A stretch of DNA of 47,115 bases from an uncultured Gammaproteobacteria bacterium. Lineage in GTDB: Bacteria; Pseudomonadota; Gammaproteobacteria; PS1; Pseudothioglobaceae. The notes beneath the pieces were generated by a model. The model was not told where the DNA came from, searched no databases, and worked only from the letters and a program-made list of their open reading frames with translations. The translations under genes were made by a program, and so were the position numbers. The stretch covers positions 1 through 47,115 of the forward strand of contig CAJWTP010000006.1 in the NCBI GenBank assembly GCA_913047325.1, read 5' to 3'. Positions within the stretch are counted from its first letter, which is position 1, and each line of letters begins with the position of its first letter. Positions 11,350 through 21,064 of the stretch are shown here, in pieces.

Positions 11350-11550
11350 ATAATCTCTCCTTCGAAATATTTAAAAAACTTATTAGACTTAACTTTAGGT
11401 AGTATTTCTAAACCTATCTAAACAATAAATCATTTGGTAGTATACATTAATTAATATATATGTATTCATATATTTGAAAAAAAATAGTGAGTCAAAATTA
11501 ATCGCTATATAATCTAGCAGTATAACTAAAGACACTAGACCGATCAATCT

Positions 11551-13164
11551 ATGAACAAGGAATATGACTATATCATTATCGGCGCTGGCTCTGCTGGTTG
11601 TTTGTTAGCCAACAGACTATCCGCCGACCCAAAGATTAATGTTTTGCTACTTGAAGCAGGAGGCAAAGATAATAATTTATGGCTCCATATACCAGTCGGC
11701 TATTTCAACACCATGAATAACCCTAAGTTTGACTGGATGTATAGATTAGAGAAAGATAAAGGTGTCAATAACAGGCGCATTGATTGGCCTAGAGGGAAGG
11801 TGCTTGGTGGCTCAAGCGCCCTAAACGGTCTACTATATATAAGAGGAGACCGTCATGATTACGATCGATGGCAAGAGTTAGGCAATAAAGACTGGGGTTA
11901 TGGTGACATATTGCCTTACTTCACAAAATCAGAATGCCAAGAGAATGGCAAAAGTAAATATCATGGCGTTGATGGCGAACTTAAAGTATCAAACCTTAGG
12001 TTGAAACGAAAAATAGCTGAATATTTTATCCAGGGTTCACAAGAAATAGGCATACCCTATAACCCAGATTGCAATGGCGAGCATCAAGAAGGGGTTGGAT
12101 ATTTTCAACAAACCTCATTCAAAGGATTTAGAAGGAGTTCGTATAGGTCTTTTCTGAGAAAAAAAATTAGGAATAGAAAAAACCTAACAATAATTAGCGG
12201 ATGCCAAGTTAGCAAACTAATTTTTTCTGAGAAAAAAGCGATTGGTGTGAAGTGTATTCAAAATAAACAAGAAAAAGAATACTACTCTAATGGCGAAGTA
12301 ATTTTGTCTTCTGGTTCTATTGGTTCTCCGCATATACTCCAACTTTCAGGAATAGGTGACGGGGAATCACTAAAAAAACTTGGCATTGAAGTTATTCACG
12401 ATAATCCGGCTGTAGGAAAAAATCTTCAAGACCATCTGCAGATCAGGTTGGTATTTAAAACGAATACTAGAACCCTCAATGATGAGCTTAATAGGTGGTG
12501 GAAAAAGGCCTTAATTGGATTGCAATATATCTTATTTAGAACTGGCCCTTTAACATTGAGCGCCAGCCAGGTCTATGTTTTCACTAATACAAGTCAAGAT
12601 GGATCTAGGCCAAATATACAATTTCATATGCAGCCACTAAGTGCGGATAAGCCTGGCGATGGTGTCCACCCATTTTCTGCATTTACAATGTCAGTCTGCA
12701 CTCTACGTCCCGAGAGTCGTGGCGAAGTAAGAATCAACTCCTCTGACCCTCTCCAGCCTCCAACGATTATTCCAAACTATTTGTCTACCGAGAATGATCA
12801 GAAAATTGCAGTTGAATCAGTCAAGGTGGCAAGAAAAATTGCCCAATCTTCAACATTAAAAAAATATATTACCGATGAATACATTCCTGGAGATTCTTAT
12901 ACTAGCGATAGTGAGCTCCTTGAAGCGGCAAAGAATAACAGCCAAAGCATATACCATCCAGTAGGAACCTGTAAAATGGGCAATGATGCAAGTAGTGTAG
13001 TTGATGACCAACTAAGAGTACGAGGTGTCTCAGGTCTGAGAGTTGTTGACGCTTCAATTATGCCAGAGCTTGTTTCAGGCAATACAAATGCACCAACAAT
13101 GATGATTGCAGAAAAGGCTGCAGATATGATACTTAGAAAAAAAACTAAAATTAATCAACCTTAA
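11551..13164 (+). CDS. GMC-family FAD oxidoreductase (choline dehydrogenase-like)
   Basis: 537 aa; DYIIIGAGSAGCLLANRLSADP, WPRGKVLGGSSALNGLLYIRG, SSGSIGSPHILQLSGIG, HPVGTCKMG, VVDASIMPELVSGNTNAPTMMIAEKAAD. Confidence 0.9.
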   Translation: MNKEYDYIIIGAGSAGCLLANRLSADPKINVLLLEAGGKDNNLWLHIPVGYFNTMNNPKFDWMYRLEKDKGVNNRRIDWPRGKVLGGSSALNGLLYIRGDRHDYDRWQELGNKDWGYGDILPYFTKSECQENGKSKYHGVDGELKVSNLRLKRKIAEYFIQGSQEIGIPYNPDCNGEHQEGVGYFQQTSFKGFRRSSYRSFLRKKIRNRKNLTIISGCQVSKLIFSEKKAIGVKCIQNKQEKEYYSNGEVILSSGSIGSPHILQLSGIGDGESLKKLGIEVIHDNPAVGKNLQDHLQIRLVFKTNTRTLNDELNRWWKKALIGLQYILFRTGPLTLSASQVYVFTNTSQDGSRPNIQFHMQPLSADKPGDGVHPFSAFTMSVCTLRPESRGEVRINSSDPLQPPTIIPNYLSTENDQKIAVESVKVARKIAQSSTLKKYITDEYIPGDSYTSDSELLEAAKNNSQSIYHPVGTCKMGNDASSVVDDQLRVRGVSGLRVVDASIMPELVSGNTNAPTMMIAEKAADMILRKKTKINQP

Positions 13165-13233
13165 CTAGTGTATAAATAATTGTAGGCTAGGTCATTGTAT
13201 CGTTTCGTATTTACTTTATTAAGGGAAAATAAT

Positions 13234-14325
13234 ATGTCATCTGCTCTATCTCAATTCCGTCAAAGCCCACTTTTCAAGCCCGCAATAATTGTTCCAACAA
13301 TAATAATGTTGATTTTTTCATTTTTCAACCTTACAGCGCCTACTGATCCTGTAAGAATAGCCTCAAGTTTCAATCTGGGTATAGTTAATCAGGATGAAGG
13401 ATTAACCTTTCCACCATTAAACTTAGCCTCAAAAGCGATGGAGGGAATGGCTGGCAATTTGCCATTCAGTGTAACTAAGTTTGAGGACCAGAATATTGCG
13501 CGATCGGCACTTGAAGATGGCCAAGTTGCGGCAGTGCTAATTTTCCCCACTGACTTTTCAAAACTCGCAGTTGGAGACCAGAACTTTGCAATTGAGATTT
13601 TAAATACACAACATTTAACGGTTGCCGAAACACAGATGGCCTCGCAATTACCAATGCTTGTTCAGACGTCGCTATCCGCAGCTGTGGCTGGCTTGAGACT
13701 TGCAATGTCTCAGGGTCAAATGCCAAGTCTTGAGTTAACTGTTACTTCAGATGTTGAAACATTGCATAGCGCTCAAAGCGTAGCAACCCTGCCGGCTCCA
13801 TTTGTAATGACATTTACAAGTTGGCTTGCAGCAATGGTAGGAACAATACTTTTATTTCTTGCATCCCAAGAAATGGCTCTTAAAGAACGAGCATATGTTC
13901 GTACTGTTGTTCCATTAATGACTATGGGATTGGCGAGTTTTGTTTTAGCCCTTGTTGTTGCAACAGCAACCTCACAATGGTCGCAACTTATACTGATATG
14001 GTTGAATGTCTGGTTTATTTCACTTTGTCTTGCATGGTTTTTTATCGGAATATTTGAGATAGTTGGTCTTTGGGCACTTATAATTATTCTCCCAACAGTC
14101 TTTTACCAGTCCGCCATAGGAGGCGCCATGGCACCCTTAGTTGCCGCTCCTGAATGGTTGCAGTGGTTCGGAGATCTGATTCCGTTTGATAAGATAGGTG
14201 CAGTATATAGAGGAGTTATGTACAAAGCAGAGGCAAGTTTACCTCTTAGTTGGCTTGGCGGCGGAGTATTTATCGGGCTTGGACTAATCTGGGGACGCAC
14301 ACTCTTTAAACATAATAAAACCTGA
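13234..14325 (+). CDS. ABC-2-type/YhgE-like membrane protein
   Basis: Start moved from TTG 13195 to ATG 13234 (RBS aaggga just upstream). N-terminal TM, extracellular domain with VNQDEG motif, C-terminal multi-TM region. Confidence 0.6.
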   Translation: MSSALSQFRQSPLFKPAIIVPTIIMLIFSFFNLTAPTDPVRIASSFNLGIVNQDEGLTFPPLNLASKAMEGMAGNLPFSVTKFEDQNIARSALEDGQVAAVLIFPTDFSKLAVGDQNFAIEILNTQHLTVAETQMASQLPMLVQTSLSAAVAGLRLAMSQGQMPSLELTVTSDVETLHSAQSVATLPAPFVMTFTSWLAAMVGTILLFLASQEMALKERAYVRTVVPLMTMGLASFVLALVVATATSQWSQLILIWLNVWFISLCLAWFFIGIFEIVGLWALIIILPTVFYQSAIGGAMAPLVAAPEWLQWFGDLIPFDKIGAVYRGVMYKAEASLPLSWLGGGVFIGLGLIWGRTLFKHNKT

Positions 14326-14475
14326 ACTCTCTCTTTATACCTCTACTTATATTAAACAAGAGGCAGCATAACTAAATCTAATGACTTGTTAATAACAATT
14401 AATATAATTGCAAAATCTTATAAACCCTTATAACCTTTTTTTAATCAACCATAATGGCATGTTAAAGATAAAAAT

Positions 14476-15186
14476 ATGCGTATTTGTATATTAACACCGG
14501 GCGATCCCATCAAGAAAAGCCACAGGTCCTCGTCCGAACGTTTTATTGATTTGCTCGCACCTCAATTATCTAAAGCAGAATGGGTTACCATACATTGCCT
14601 AGAGGATGAATTACCTCTTGATGTAAAGGAATTTGATGCATATTTAATTACGGGTGGGAAATATTCAGTATTTGAAGACCTTGACTGGCAACATAGCTTA
14701 TTTGACTTAATCCGAAAGGTCTACCAAAACAACATTCCAATCGTGGGCATATGTTATGGCCACCAAGCTCTAGCTCATGCACTAGGTGGTCAGGTTGAAA
14801 GATTTGATAATGGTTGGGGGGCAGGCGTAACTACCGTAAATATCATCAATCAACCTGACTGGTTAGAACCGCTGGTTGAAAAAGTATATTTACTAGCAAT
14901 GCATCAGGATCAGGTAACTAAAATGCCGGCTAATGCAACCCGTTTTCTGGATAATCACTTTTGCCATATTTCTGGTTTTTATATTGAAGATAGAGTTTTG
15001 GCTATCCAACAGCATCCAGAATTTACACCAGAACTCTGTAGGGATTTGATTCTTAGGCGTAAAGAGCGCATAGGTGAACAGTACGAGTCCGCACTCCAGT
15101 CTCTGGAAATTGAGCATCAAGGAGATTTTGTTGGTCAGTGGATGGTCAACTTTATCCGTCAACGTGAACAAGCGCAATCAGTCTGA
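14476..15186 (+). CDS. Class I (type 1) glutamine amidotransferase-like protein
   Basis: 236 aa; IVGICYGHQALAHALGG nucleophile elbow; GGKYSVFEDLDW; QQHPEFTPE. Confidence 0.85.
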   Translation: MRICILTPGDPIKKSHRSSSERFIDLLAPQLSKAEWVTIHCLEDELPLDVKEFDAYLITGGKYSVFEDLDWQHSLFDLIRKVYQNNIPIVGICYGHQALAHALGGQVERFDNGWGAGVTTVNIINQPDWLEPLVEKVYLLAMHQDQVTKMPANATRFLDNHFCHISGFYIEDRVLAIQQHPEFTPELCRDLILRRKERIGEQYESALQSLEIEHQGDFVGQWMVNFIRQREQAQSV

Positions 15187-15211
15187 ACTTTAATTATCAA
15201 ATAATTATAAT

Positions 15212-16186
15212 TCATCCAGCCATTTCAGCACTAGGGCTCAACTCTATATCAATACCAAGCTTTTTTGTTGTTTCTGATAAGGACTCTTGAAAGCTAGCCA
15301 AAAACAGATTTTCCGTTGTAGATTGATTTAACCATGGTGGCATTGAAAGATAAAAGTCAGTTTGATGGTTGAACTCATCGACATAGCGCCAAGTTAAATT
15401 ATCATTGTGCTGACAAACCAGCTCGGCAATCAACACATTATTAATCGAAAGAGCGTTAAGCTCGGGAATCATGGACATTGATAAAGTAGAGAATGGCGAC
15501 TCTAAAACTTTTTGATATCTAATTTTGTGCTTATATAGGAGAGATCTGTGGCTTTCATATGATGGGTCAGTTCTAGAAGCCATTATCATTTTTTCATTAT
15601 CAATATCATCAACCGACAAGGTTGACTTAGATGACAAGGAATGATTGCTTGGCATCACGCATACCTCTCTTGCGGAAAGTAGTCTCTTTGAAATAATATT
15701 GGCATGGTCAATCTGTCTGGTACTCAGAGTTAAATCAACATTGCCTCTTCTAATAGCTCGACCCATATTGGCTATTGGCAAAGAATTAACATAGAACAAC
15801 ATGTCTGGCTTGCTTTTGTGTATATGAGAAATAACTCTAGGCAATATTTCATTAACAACAGACAGGCTTGCTGAAAACCTTAACGGATTTAGGGTTAGTT
15901 CATTGGATCGACCAAAGTTAAGCTGCATTTGAATTTTATCAAGCTGTGTCAGCAACTGCTCAACGTCATCTCTTAAGCTGGTAGCTCTATCAGTGGGAGA
16001 AATTAAGCCATTACGACGAACAAATAGTGGGACACCTACAGCGTCTTCTAGCTTCTTAATTAATTGACTAACAGCAGGTTGAGAAACACCCAACTTTTTA
16101 GCCGCAGCAGAGACACTGCCGCAAGTAACAACTTCAGAAAAGGCCTCTATATACTTAAAACGGTTAATTTTTGGATTTTCATTCAT
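15212..16186 (-). CDS. LysR-family transcriptional regulator
   Basis: 324 aa; FKYIEAFSEVVTCGSVSAAAKKLGVSQPAVSQLIKKLEDAVGVPLFVR HTH. Confidence 0.92.
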   Translation of the reverse strand: MNENPKINRFKYIEAFSEVVTCGSVSAAAKKLGVSQPAVSQLIKKLEDAVGVPLFVRRNGLISPTDRATSLRDDVEQLLTQLDKIQMQLNFGRSNELTLNPLRFSASLSVVNEILPRVISHIHKSKPDMLFYVNSLPIANMGRAIRRGNVDLTLSTRQIDHANIISKRLLSAREVCVMPSNHSLSSKSTLSVDDIDNEKMIMASRTDPSYESHRSLLYKHKIRYQKVLESPFSTLSMSMIPELNALSINNVLIAELVCQHNDNLTWRYVDEFNHQTDFYLSMPPWLNQSTTENLFLASFQESLSETTKKLGIDIELSPSAEMAG

Positions 16187-16339
16187 AACGCTATTATTAA
16201 ACTTAGCTTTATAAAAGTAGATGTTACCTGTTTAACCTATAACACAATCTTATATTGTCTAAATTAGGTTTTATAAGGTTGCAGGAATGTAATCAATTAC
16301 GTTAATCTGTTATATATTTCATATTAAAGTGTAACGATT

Positions 16340-17230
16340 GTGGCAAACATACAAGTCAATGGCCAGCCCATTCCAAGTGTCAGTGTTGAGGACAACATAC
16401 GCTCGAATGGCAAGCTAAGCGTTCCCCTATTGCTCAGCTTTCCTCATAGCGGCGAATCCTATCCGGACGACTTTGGAACCAACCCAGAGTTACCATTTGA
16501 GATTCTCGACTTCCCTAACGACAGATATGTCAATGAACTGTATGAATCTCGTGAAGAGTTAGGTCTTTTGTCTGTTCATGCAAACTTTCCGAGGACATAT
16601 ATTGACGTCAACCGTAACCAACACAATATAGATATAGATATGCTCACTGATGGGGAGGATTGGTATGGTCGTATTCATCCTAACGGCGCTAAAACCGGCA
16701 CAACACTGTTTTGGTCAAAAAGTAAGGAGGTGTTTGATATTTATGCACGGAAACTAAGCCATACAGAACTAAAAAGGCGACTCGCGCAGTGTTTTGTCCC
16801 TTATCACCAGTTAATGACTTACCATATCCAGCAAGCTTACCAAAAACATGGTAAGGCATTTATCCTTGATTGCCACTCGATGACTCAATTTGACGGTAGA
16901 CTTCGTGGTCGAAAACAAAGACCAGAAATAGATATAGGCGACCGTCTTGGTCAAAGCTGCAATACTGCCTTTACTGAATGTGTTGCTGATACCTTTAGCG
17001 CCTTAGGTTATGACGTAAAGACTAATGGACGCTTCCTTGGTGGTGAAATAGTGCTACATTACGGTTGGCCTGAAATTGATCAAAACATCTTGCAAATTGA
17101 AATTAGGCGAGACTTGTATATGGATGAAAAAAGCCGCAAAAAAAATCAACGCTTTGAAGAAGTGCAGCGCGATTGTGGGGCTGCTTTGGCTGAAGTCAAA
17201 GCATTTGTAAAACAATCAGTCAATTTATAA
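16340..17230 (+). CDS. N-formylglutamate amidohydrolase family protein
   Basis: 296 aa, GTG start; LSFPHSGESYPDDF, YIDVNRNQHNID, FILDCHSM, NGRFLGGEIVLHYGWPEIDQNILQIEIRRDLYMDE. Confidence 0.85.
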   Translation: MANIQVNGQPIPSVSVEDNIRSNGKLSVPLLLSFPHSGESYPDDFGTNPELPFEILDFPNDRYVNELYESREELGLLSVHANFPRTYIDVNRNQHNIDIDMLTDGEDWYGRIHPNGAKTGTTLFWSKSKEVFDIYARKLSHTELKRRLAQCFVPYHQLMTYHIQQAYQKHGKAFILDCHSMTQFDGRLRGRKQRPEIDIGDRLGQSCNTAFTECVADTFSALGYDVKTNGRFLGGEIVLHYGWPEIDQNILQIEIRRDLYMDEKSRKKNQRFEEVQRDCGAALAEVKAFVKQSVNL

Positions 17231-17368
17231 ACTTATAACCATAACTTATAACTAAAGAGTTTAAATTAATAACATTGCACTAACAATAAGGACTAATTAT
17301 TATTAGAATCAGAGAGATGTAAATTCTATTATAACTCTTACGTAATTTACAAAAGGAGAAGAAAAACC

Positions 17369-18970
17369 ATGAAACATATTAACTTTAAAACCGTCTGTTT
17401 TGTTGGGCTCTTCGCCAGCATGATGGGCTCTGTGTATGCAGATACATTGCGAATGGCGTATTCGGTCGCACCGAAAACGATAGATCCATATAAAAGCAGC
17501 GCCTCAGCAACCGCTTCATTAAATGAGCATCTTTATGAAGCTCTTGTTTCGCGTACCAATGAAAAACTGTTGGCTACATCTTACGGCTGGACAGATGATA
17601 CAACACTTGTAGTTAACCTAAGAAAAGGTGTCAAGTTCCATAATGGAGCTGACTTCACAGCTGAAGATGTTATTTATAGCTCATGTCGCATGATGTATAG
17701 AGTTGGCGGCAAGAAAAACATGCTCACAAGTGCGATGGGTCCAGTGACTGACGTGGTAGCGATTGATGACTATACCGTGGCCTTCAAAACTGTAGGTCTG
17801 TACCCAATACTCATTCAAAAACTTAAATCTTTATCTATTTTAGACAGTGGTGATGCCGATCTAGGGCCAACACTTAAGTTTGACAATACTGGTGACTGTG
17901 GCATAACACGTTACCCAACTAAAGATGAGTTTGCGACCGGTAAGTATGCAAACGGTACGGGCAAGTACAAATACGAGTCTTTCGAAAATACCGGCGATGC
18001 CGTCTTGGTACGTAATGATAATTATTGGGGTGAACCAGGCAACTGGGATCGCGTAGAAATGACTTCGGTAGCGAATTCTGGTGCACGAATGGCTGGACTA
18101 CTTGCTGGAGATTATGATTTGATTGAGAACCCTACTGGTGAAGATTTACTGGCTTTGGAAGGTAACTCTGCCTATAGTTACTCAACTATGCCTTCTTGGC
18201 GCACCATTTTCTTGATATTGGATGTAGGTAGTGATGTCGCACCAGGAGTGAGGGCTACCGATGGATCAAACCCACTAAAAGATATCAGAGTGAGACAAGC
18301 GCTTTCATTATCGATTGATAGAGATGCAATTGTAGATAAATTAATGGGTGGTAATGCAACCGTTGCTAGCCAGTTTGCACCAAGCTATCAAGATGGTGCG
18401 GATTCGTCAATGCCAGATATGGCTTACGATGCTGATAAGGCAAGGCAATTACTCGCTGAAGCGGGTTACGAACCTCATCATATTTCTATCGATCTCAGAA
18501 TGCCAACTGCTAAGTATCAAAATGGTACTCGAGTTGGTCAAGCTATTGCTCAATACTGGTCTCGTATCGGTATTAACGTAACTCTAGTAGCTGAGCCTTG
18601 GTCTGTATTTAGAAAGGGTCGTTCAGCTCGTGAGTTGGGTGTGTTTATGTACGGATGGGGTCATCCTCAAGGTCCTGCGCAGATGATTTCATATGCGTTT
18701 GGAACTAGGAATAAGGCTCTCAACCTAGGAGGCAGTAACTACTCTAACTATACTGATCCAGACTACGATGCCGCAATGGCAGCATGGGCAGTTGAAACGG
18801 ACGAAGCAAAGGCCTTTGAATATAATCAAGCGGCCATGCGTATAGCTGTTAGGGATTTACCAGGAATACCTCTATACTACCAGCATAGCATCTGGGCTCA
18901 CACAAGCGACATAAGCGTTATTGGTCGACCAGATGAGCGTACCTTTGCTGACATGGCGACTAAAAATTAG
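17369..18970 (+). CDS. ABC transporter substrate-binding protein, family 5 (peptide/nickel/opine)
   Basis: 533 aa with signal peptide; LRMAYSVAPKTIDPYKSS, VVNLRKGVKFHNGADFTAEDVIYS, LKDIRVRQALSLSIDRDAIVDKLM. Confidence 0.88.
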   Translation: MKHINFKTVCFVGLFASMMGSVYADTLRMAYSVAPKTIDPYKSSASATASLNEHLYEALVSRTNEKLLATSYGWTDDTTLVVNLRKGVKFHNGADFTAEDVIYSSCRMMYRVGGKKNMLTSAMGPVTDVVAIDDYTVAFKTVGLYPILIQKLKSLSILDSGDADLGPTLKFDNTGDCGITRYPTKDEFATGKYANGTGKYKYESFENTGDAVLVRNDNYWGEPGNWDRVEMTSVANSGARMAGLLAGDYDLIENPTGEDLLALEGNSAYSYSTMPSWRTIFLILDVGSDVAPGVRATDGSNPLKDIRVRQALSLSIDRDAIVDKLMGGNATVASQFAPSYQDGADSSMPDMAYDADKARQLLAEAGYEPHHISIDLRMPTAKYQNGTRVGQAIAQYWSRIGINVTLVAEPWSVFRKGRSARELGVFMYGWGHPQGPAQMISYAFGTRNKALNLGGSNYSNYTDPDYDAAMAAWAVETDEAKAFEYNQAAMRIAVRDLPGIPLYYQHSIWAHTSDISVIGRPDERTFADMATKN

Positions 18971-18995
18971 AGACCTTTAGAAGTACACTAAATAG

Positions 18996-19040
18996 CCCCT
19001 CATGCAAGTAATCTGCTACACTTGTGTGAGGGGTTTTTTT
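18996..19040 (+). terminator. Rho-independent terminator between substrate-binding protein and first permease
   Basis: CCCCTCATGCAAG (18996-19008) / CTTGTGTGAGGGG (19021-19033), 13-bp stem including two GU pairs, followed by T7. Confidence 0.88.
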
Positions 19041-19183
19041 ATGAACTTTTTGTATCTAAAGTTTAATATAAAAATTACAATTATCCTTTTGTAAGATTTA
19101 CGCATAATGGACTCCTCCACTCAGCCAGAGCGTTTTTGGAGCCTAATTATTATAAAAACCCCACAATTAGAGGCACACAATTC

Positions 19184-20152
19184 ATGATTAAGTACATTTT
19201 AAAACGTCTTTGGCACAGCGGCATACTAGCAATCGTCATGTCGTTAATCGTTTTTTTTGGCCTGTACGTGGTTGGTGACCCAGTTGAAATGTTATCGGAT
19301 GACGAGTTTACCGAGCAGGACAAAATCGAATTAGCCATTGAACTTGGACTTGATAAGCCACTTTATGAGCAATACTTTACCTATACAGGGGGTATGCTTC
19401 AAGGGGACTTTGGTACCTCGTTTGTCTACAATAGACCAGTACTTGATCTCATCATGGAGCGCCTTCCAGCCACATTAGAAATCTCCCTCTTAGCGATGGT
19501 TATTGGCCTTGGTATTGGCATCCCTCTCGGAATATTTTCCGGTATAAAAAACAATTCCAGAGCTTCGAAAATAATAAGCTTTTTCACAACCGTAGGTTAT
19601 TCAACGCCCAATTTTTGGCAAGCCATAATTTTGATTATGGTGTTTGCGGTTTTTTTGCAATGGCTTCCGGCCTCAGGTAGAGGACTTACCAACTCAATGT
19701 TTGGTATCGAGTGGGCCTGGTTATCCCTTAATGGCTTACAGCACATGGCTCTCCCGGCAATTAATCTCGCGATTTACAAAATTTGTATGCAGCAAAGGCT
19801 TGCTAAGTCTGGAACCCAAGAAATCTTATACCAAGAATATATGACCTTTGCTCGAGCCAAAGGAATAACAAGAAATCGCATTATTAGACGTCACCTTCTT
19901 CGCAATATTTTGATACCGATTGTTACCATTACAGGACTAGAAGTGGGAGGACTGATTGCATTCTCTACAGTCACCGAAACAATCTTTTCTTGGCCAGGTA
20001 TCGGTAAATTATTACTAGATTCCATCCATATGATTGATAGGCCAGTTGTTGTTGCCTATCTCATCCTAATTACTCTGATGTTTGTCTTTATTAATTTTGT
20101 TGTGGATGTCATGTATGCATTTCTAGACCCACGTATTCGACACCAAAAGTAA
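19184..20152 (+). CDS. Peptide/opine ABC transporter permease (DppB-like)
   Basis: Likely ATG at 19184 (MIKYILKRLWHSGILAIVMSLIVFFG); FARAKGITRNRIIRRHLLRNILIPIVTITGLEVGGLI EAA loop. Confidence 0.87.
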   Translation: MIKYILKRLWHSGILAIVMSLIVFFGLYVVGDPVEMLSDDEFTEQDKIELAIELGLDKPLYEQYFTYTGGMLQGDFGTSFVYNRPVLDLIMERLPATLEISLLAMVIGLGIGIPLGIFSGIKNNSRASKIISFFTTVGYSTPNFWQAIILIMVFAVFLQWLPASGRGLTNSMFGIEWAWLSLNGLQHMALPAINLAIYKICMQQRLAKSGTQEILYQEYMTFARAKGITRNRIIRRHLLRNILIPIVTITGLEVGGLIAFSTVTETIFSWPGIGKLLLDSIHMIDRPVVVAYLILITLMFVFINFVVDVMYAFLDPRIRHQK

Positions 20153-20158
20153 CTACCT

Positions 20159-21064
20159 ATGATTGATTACAAAAAAAAATTAGCACCATTAAGCTTGCAA
20201 ACAAAATCCATTTTCTCTGGTCACCCAATAGCAATTGCTGGTTTGATTGGCTTTGTTATGTTTGTTTTAATCGCACTTTTAGCCCCATGGATTGCACCAC
20301 AAAATCCCTACGATTTGATGGTTTTAGACATTATGGATGGACTATTGCCTCCATTATCTAAGCTTGGTAATGGCACTACCTCTTGGCTTGGTACTGACGC
20401 AGTTGGTCGTGACATATTATCTGCAGTTATGTACGGGTTACGATTAAGTCTTTTTGTTGCATTTATTGCCACAACTGTTGGTTCCTTAATTGGCGTATTT
20501 CTTGGACTTCTAGCAGCGGTCAAAGGTGGCTGGGTAGAGAGTGTTATTATGCGTGCTGTTGATTTAAAAGTGAGCTTTCCAGGCATTTTACTGGCGCTCA
20601 TGATGTTGGCCATATTCGGAACCGGAGTCGATAAGATTATCTATGCCCTCATTATTGGCGTTTGGGCTAGCAAAGCAAGACTTACTCGATCCTCTGCGCT
20701 ATCAGAGATGCAAAAAGAATATATTGATGCGGCAAGAATATCCGCTATTCCTAACTGGAGAATTATGCTGAAATTTTTGCTACCTAATAGTATTGCGCCT
20801 GTGCTAGTCATGATACCAATGTCACTTTCGGGCTGCATCGGTGCGGAAGCAACGCTGTCATTTCTGGGTGTAGGTGTTCCAATCACCGAACCGTCATTGG
20901 GATTATTAATCGCCAATGGTAATGACTACCTTCTTTCCGGAAAATGGTGGATTAGTATTTTTCCTGGTGTTGTTCTAGTCTCTCTGGTTTTATGTATTAA
21001 TGTTGTTGCAGACAGAATTCGTGAACATAATAATCCTTTTTTAAAATCAATGAATATGCAATGA
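20159..21064 (+). CDS. Peptide/opine ABC transporter permease (DppC-like)
   Basis: 301 aa; LGTDAVGRDILSAVMYGLRLSLFVAF; EYIDAARISAIPNWRIMLKFLLPNSIAPVLV. Confidence 0.88.
   Translation: MIDYKKKLAPLSLQTKSIFSGHPIAIAGLIGFVMFVLIALLAPWIAPQNPYDLMVLDIMDGLLPPLSKLGNGTTSWLGTDAVGRDILSAVMYGLRLSLFVAFIATTVGSLIGVFLGLLAAVKGGWVESVIMRAVDLKVSFPGILLALMMLAIFGTGVDKIIYALIIGVWASKARLTRSSALSEMQKEYIDAARISAIPNWRIMLKFLLPNSIAPVLVMIPMSLSGCIGAEATLSFLGVGVPITEPSLGLLIANGNDYLLSGKWWISIFPGVVLVSLVLCINVVADRIREHNNPFLKSMNMQ

Noticed and set aside
15187-15211. AT-only palindrome TAATTAT...ATAATTA between convergent genes as a terminator
   Set aside because: Stem is short and purely A/T with no distinct T-tract; too weak to call.
20308-20613. 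101-aa minus-strand ORF inside the second peptide permease
   Set aside because: Shadow ORF opposite a clear DppC-like frame.
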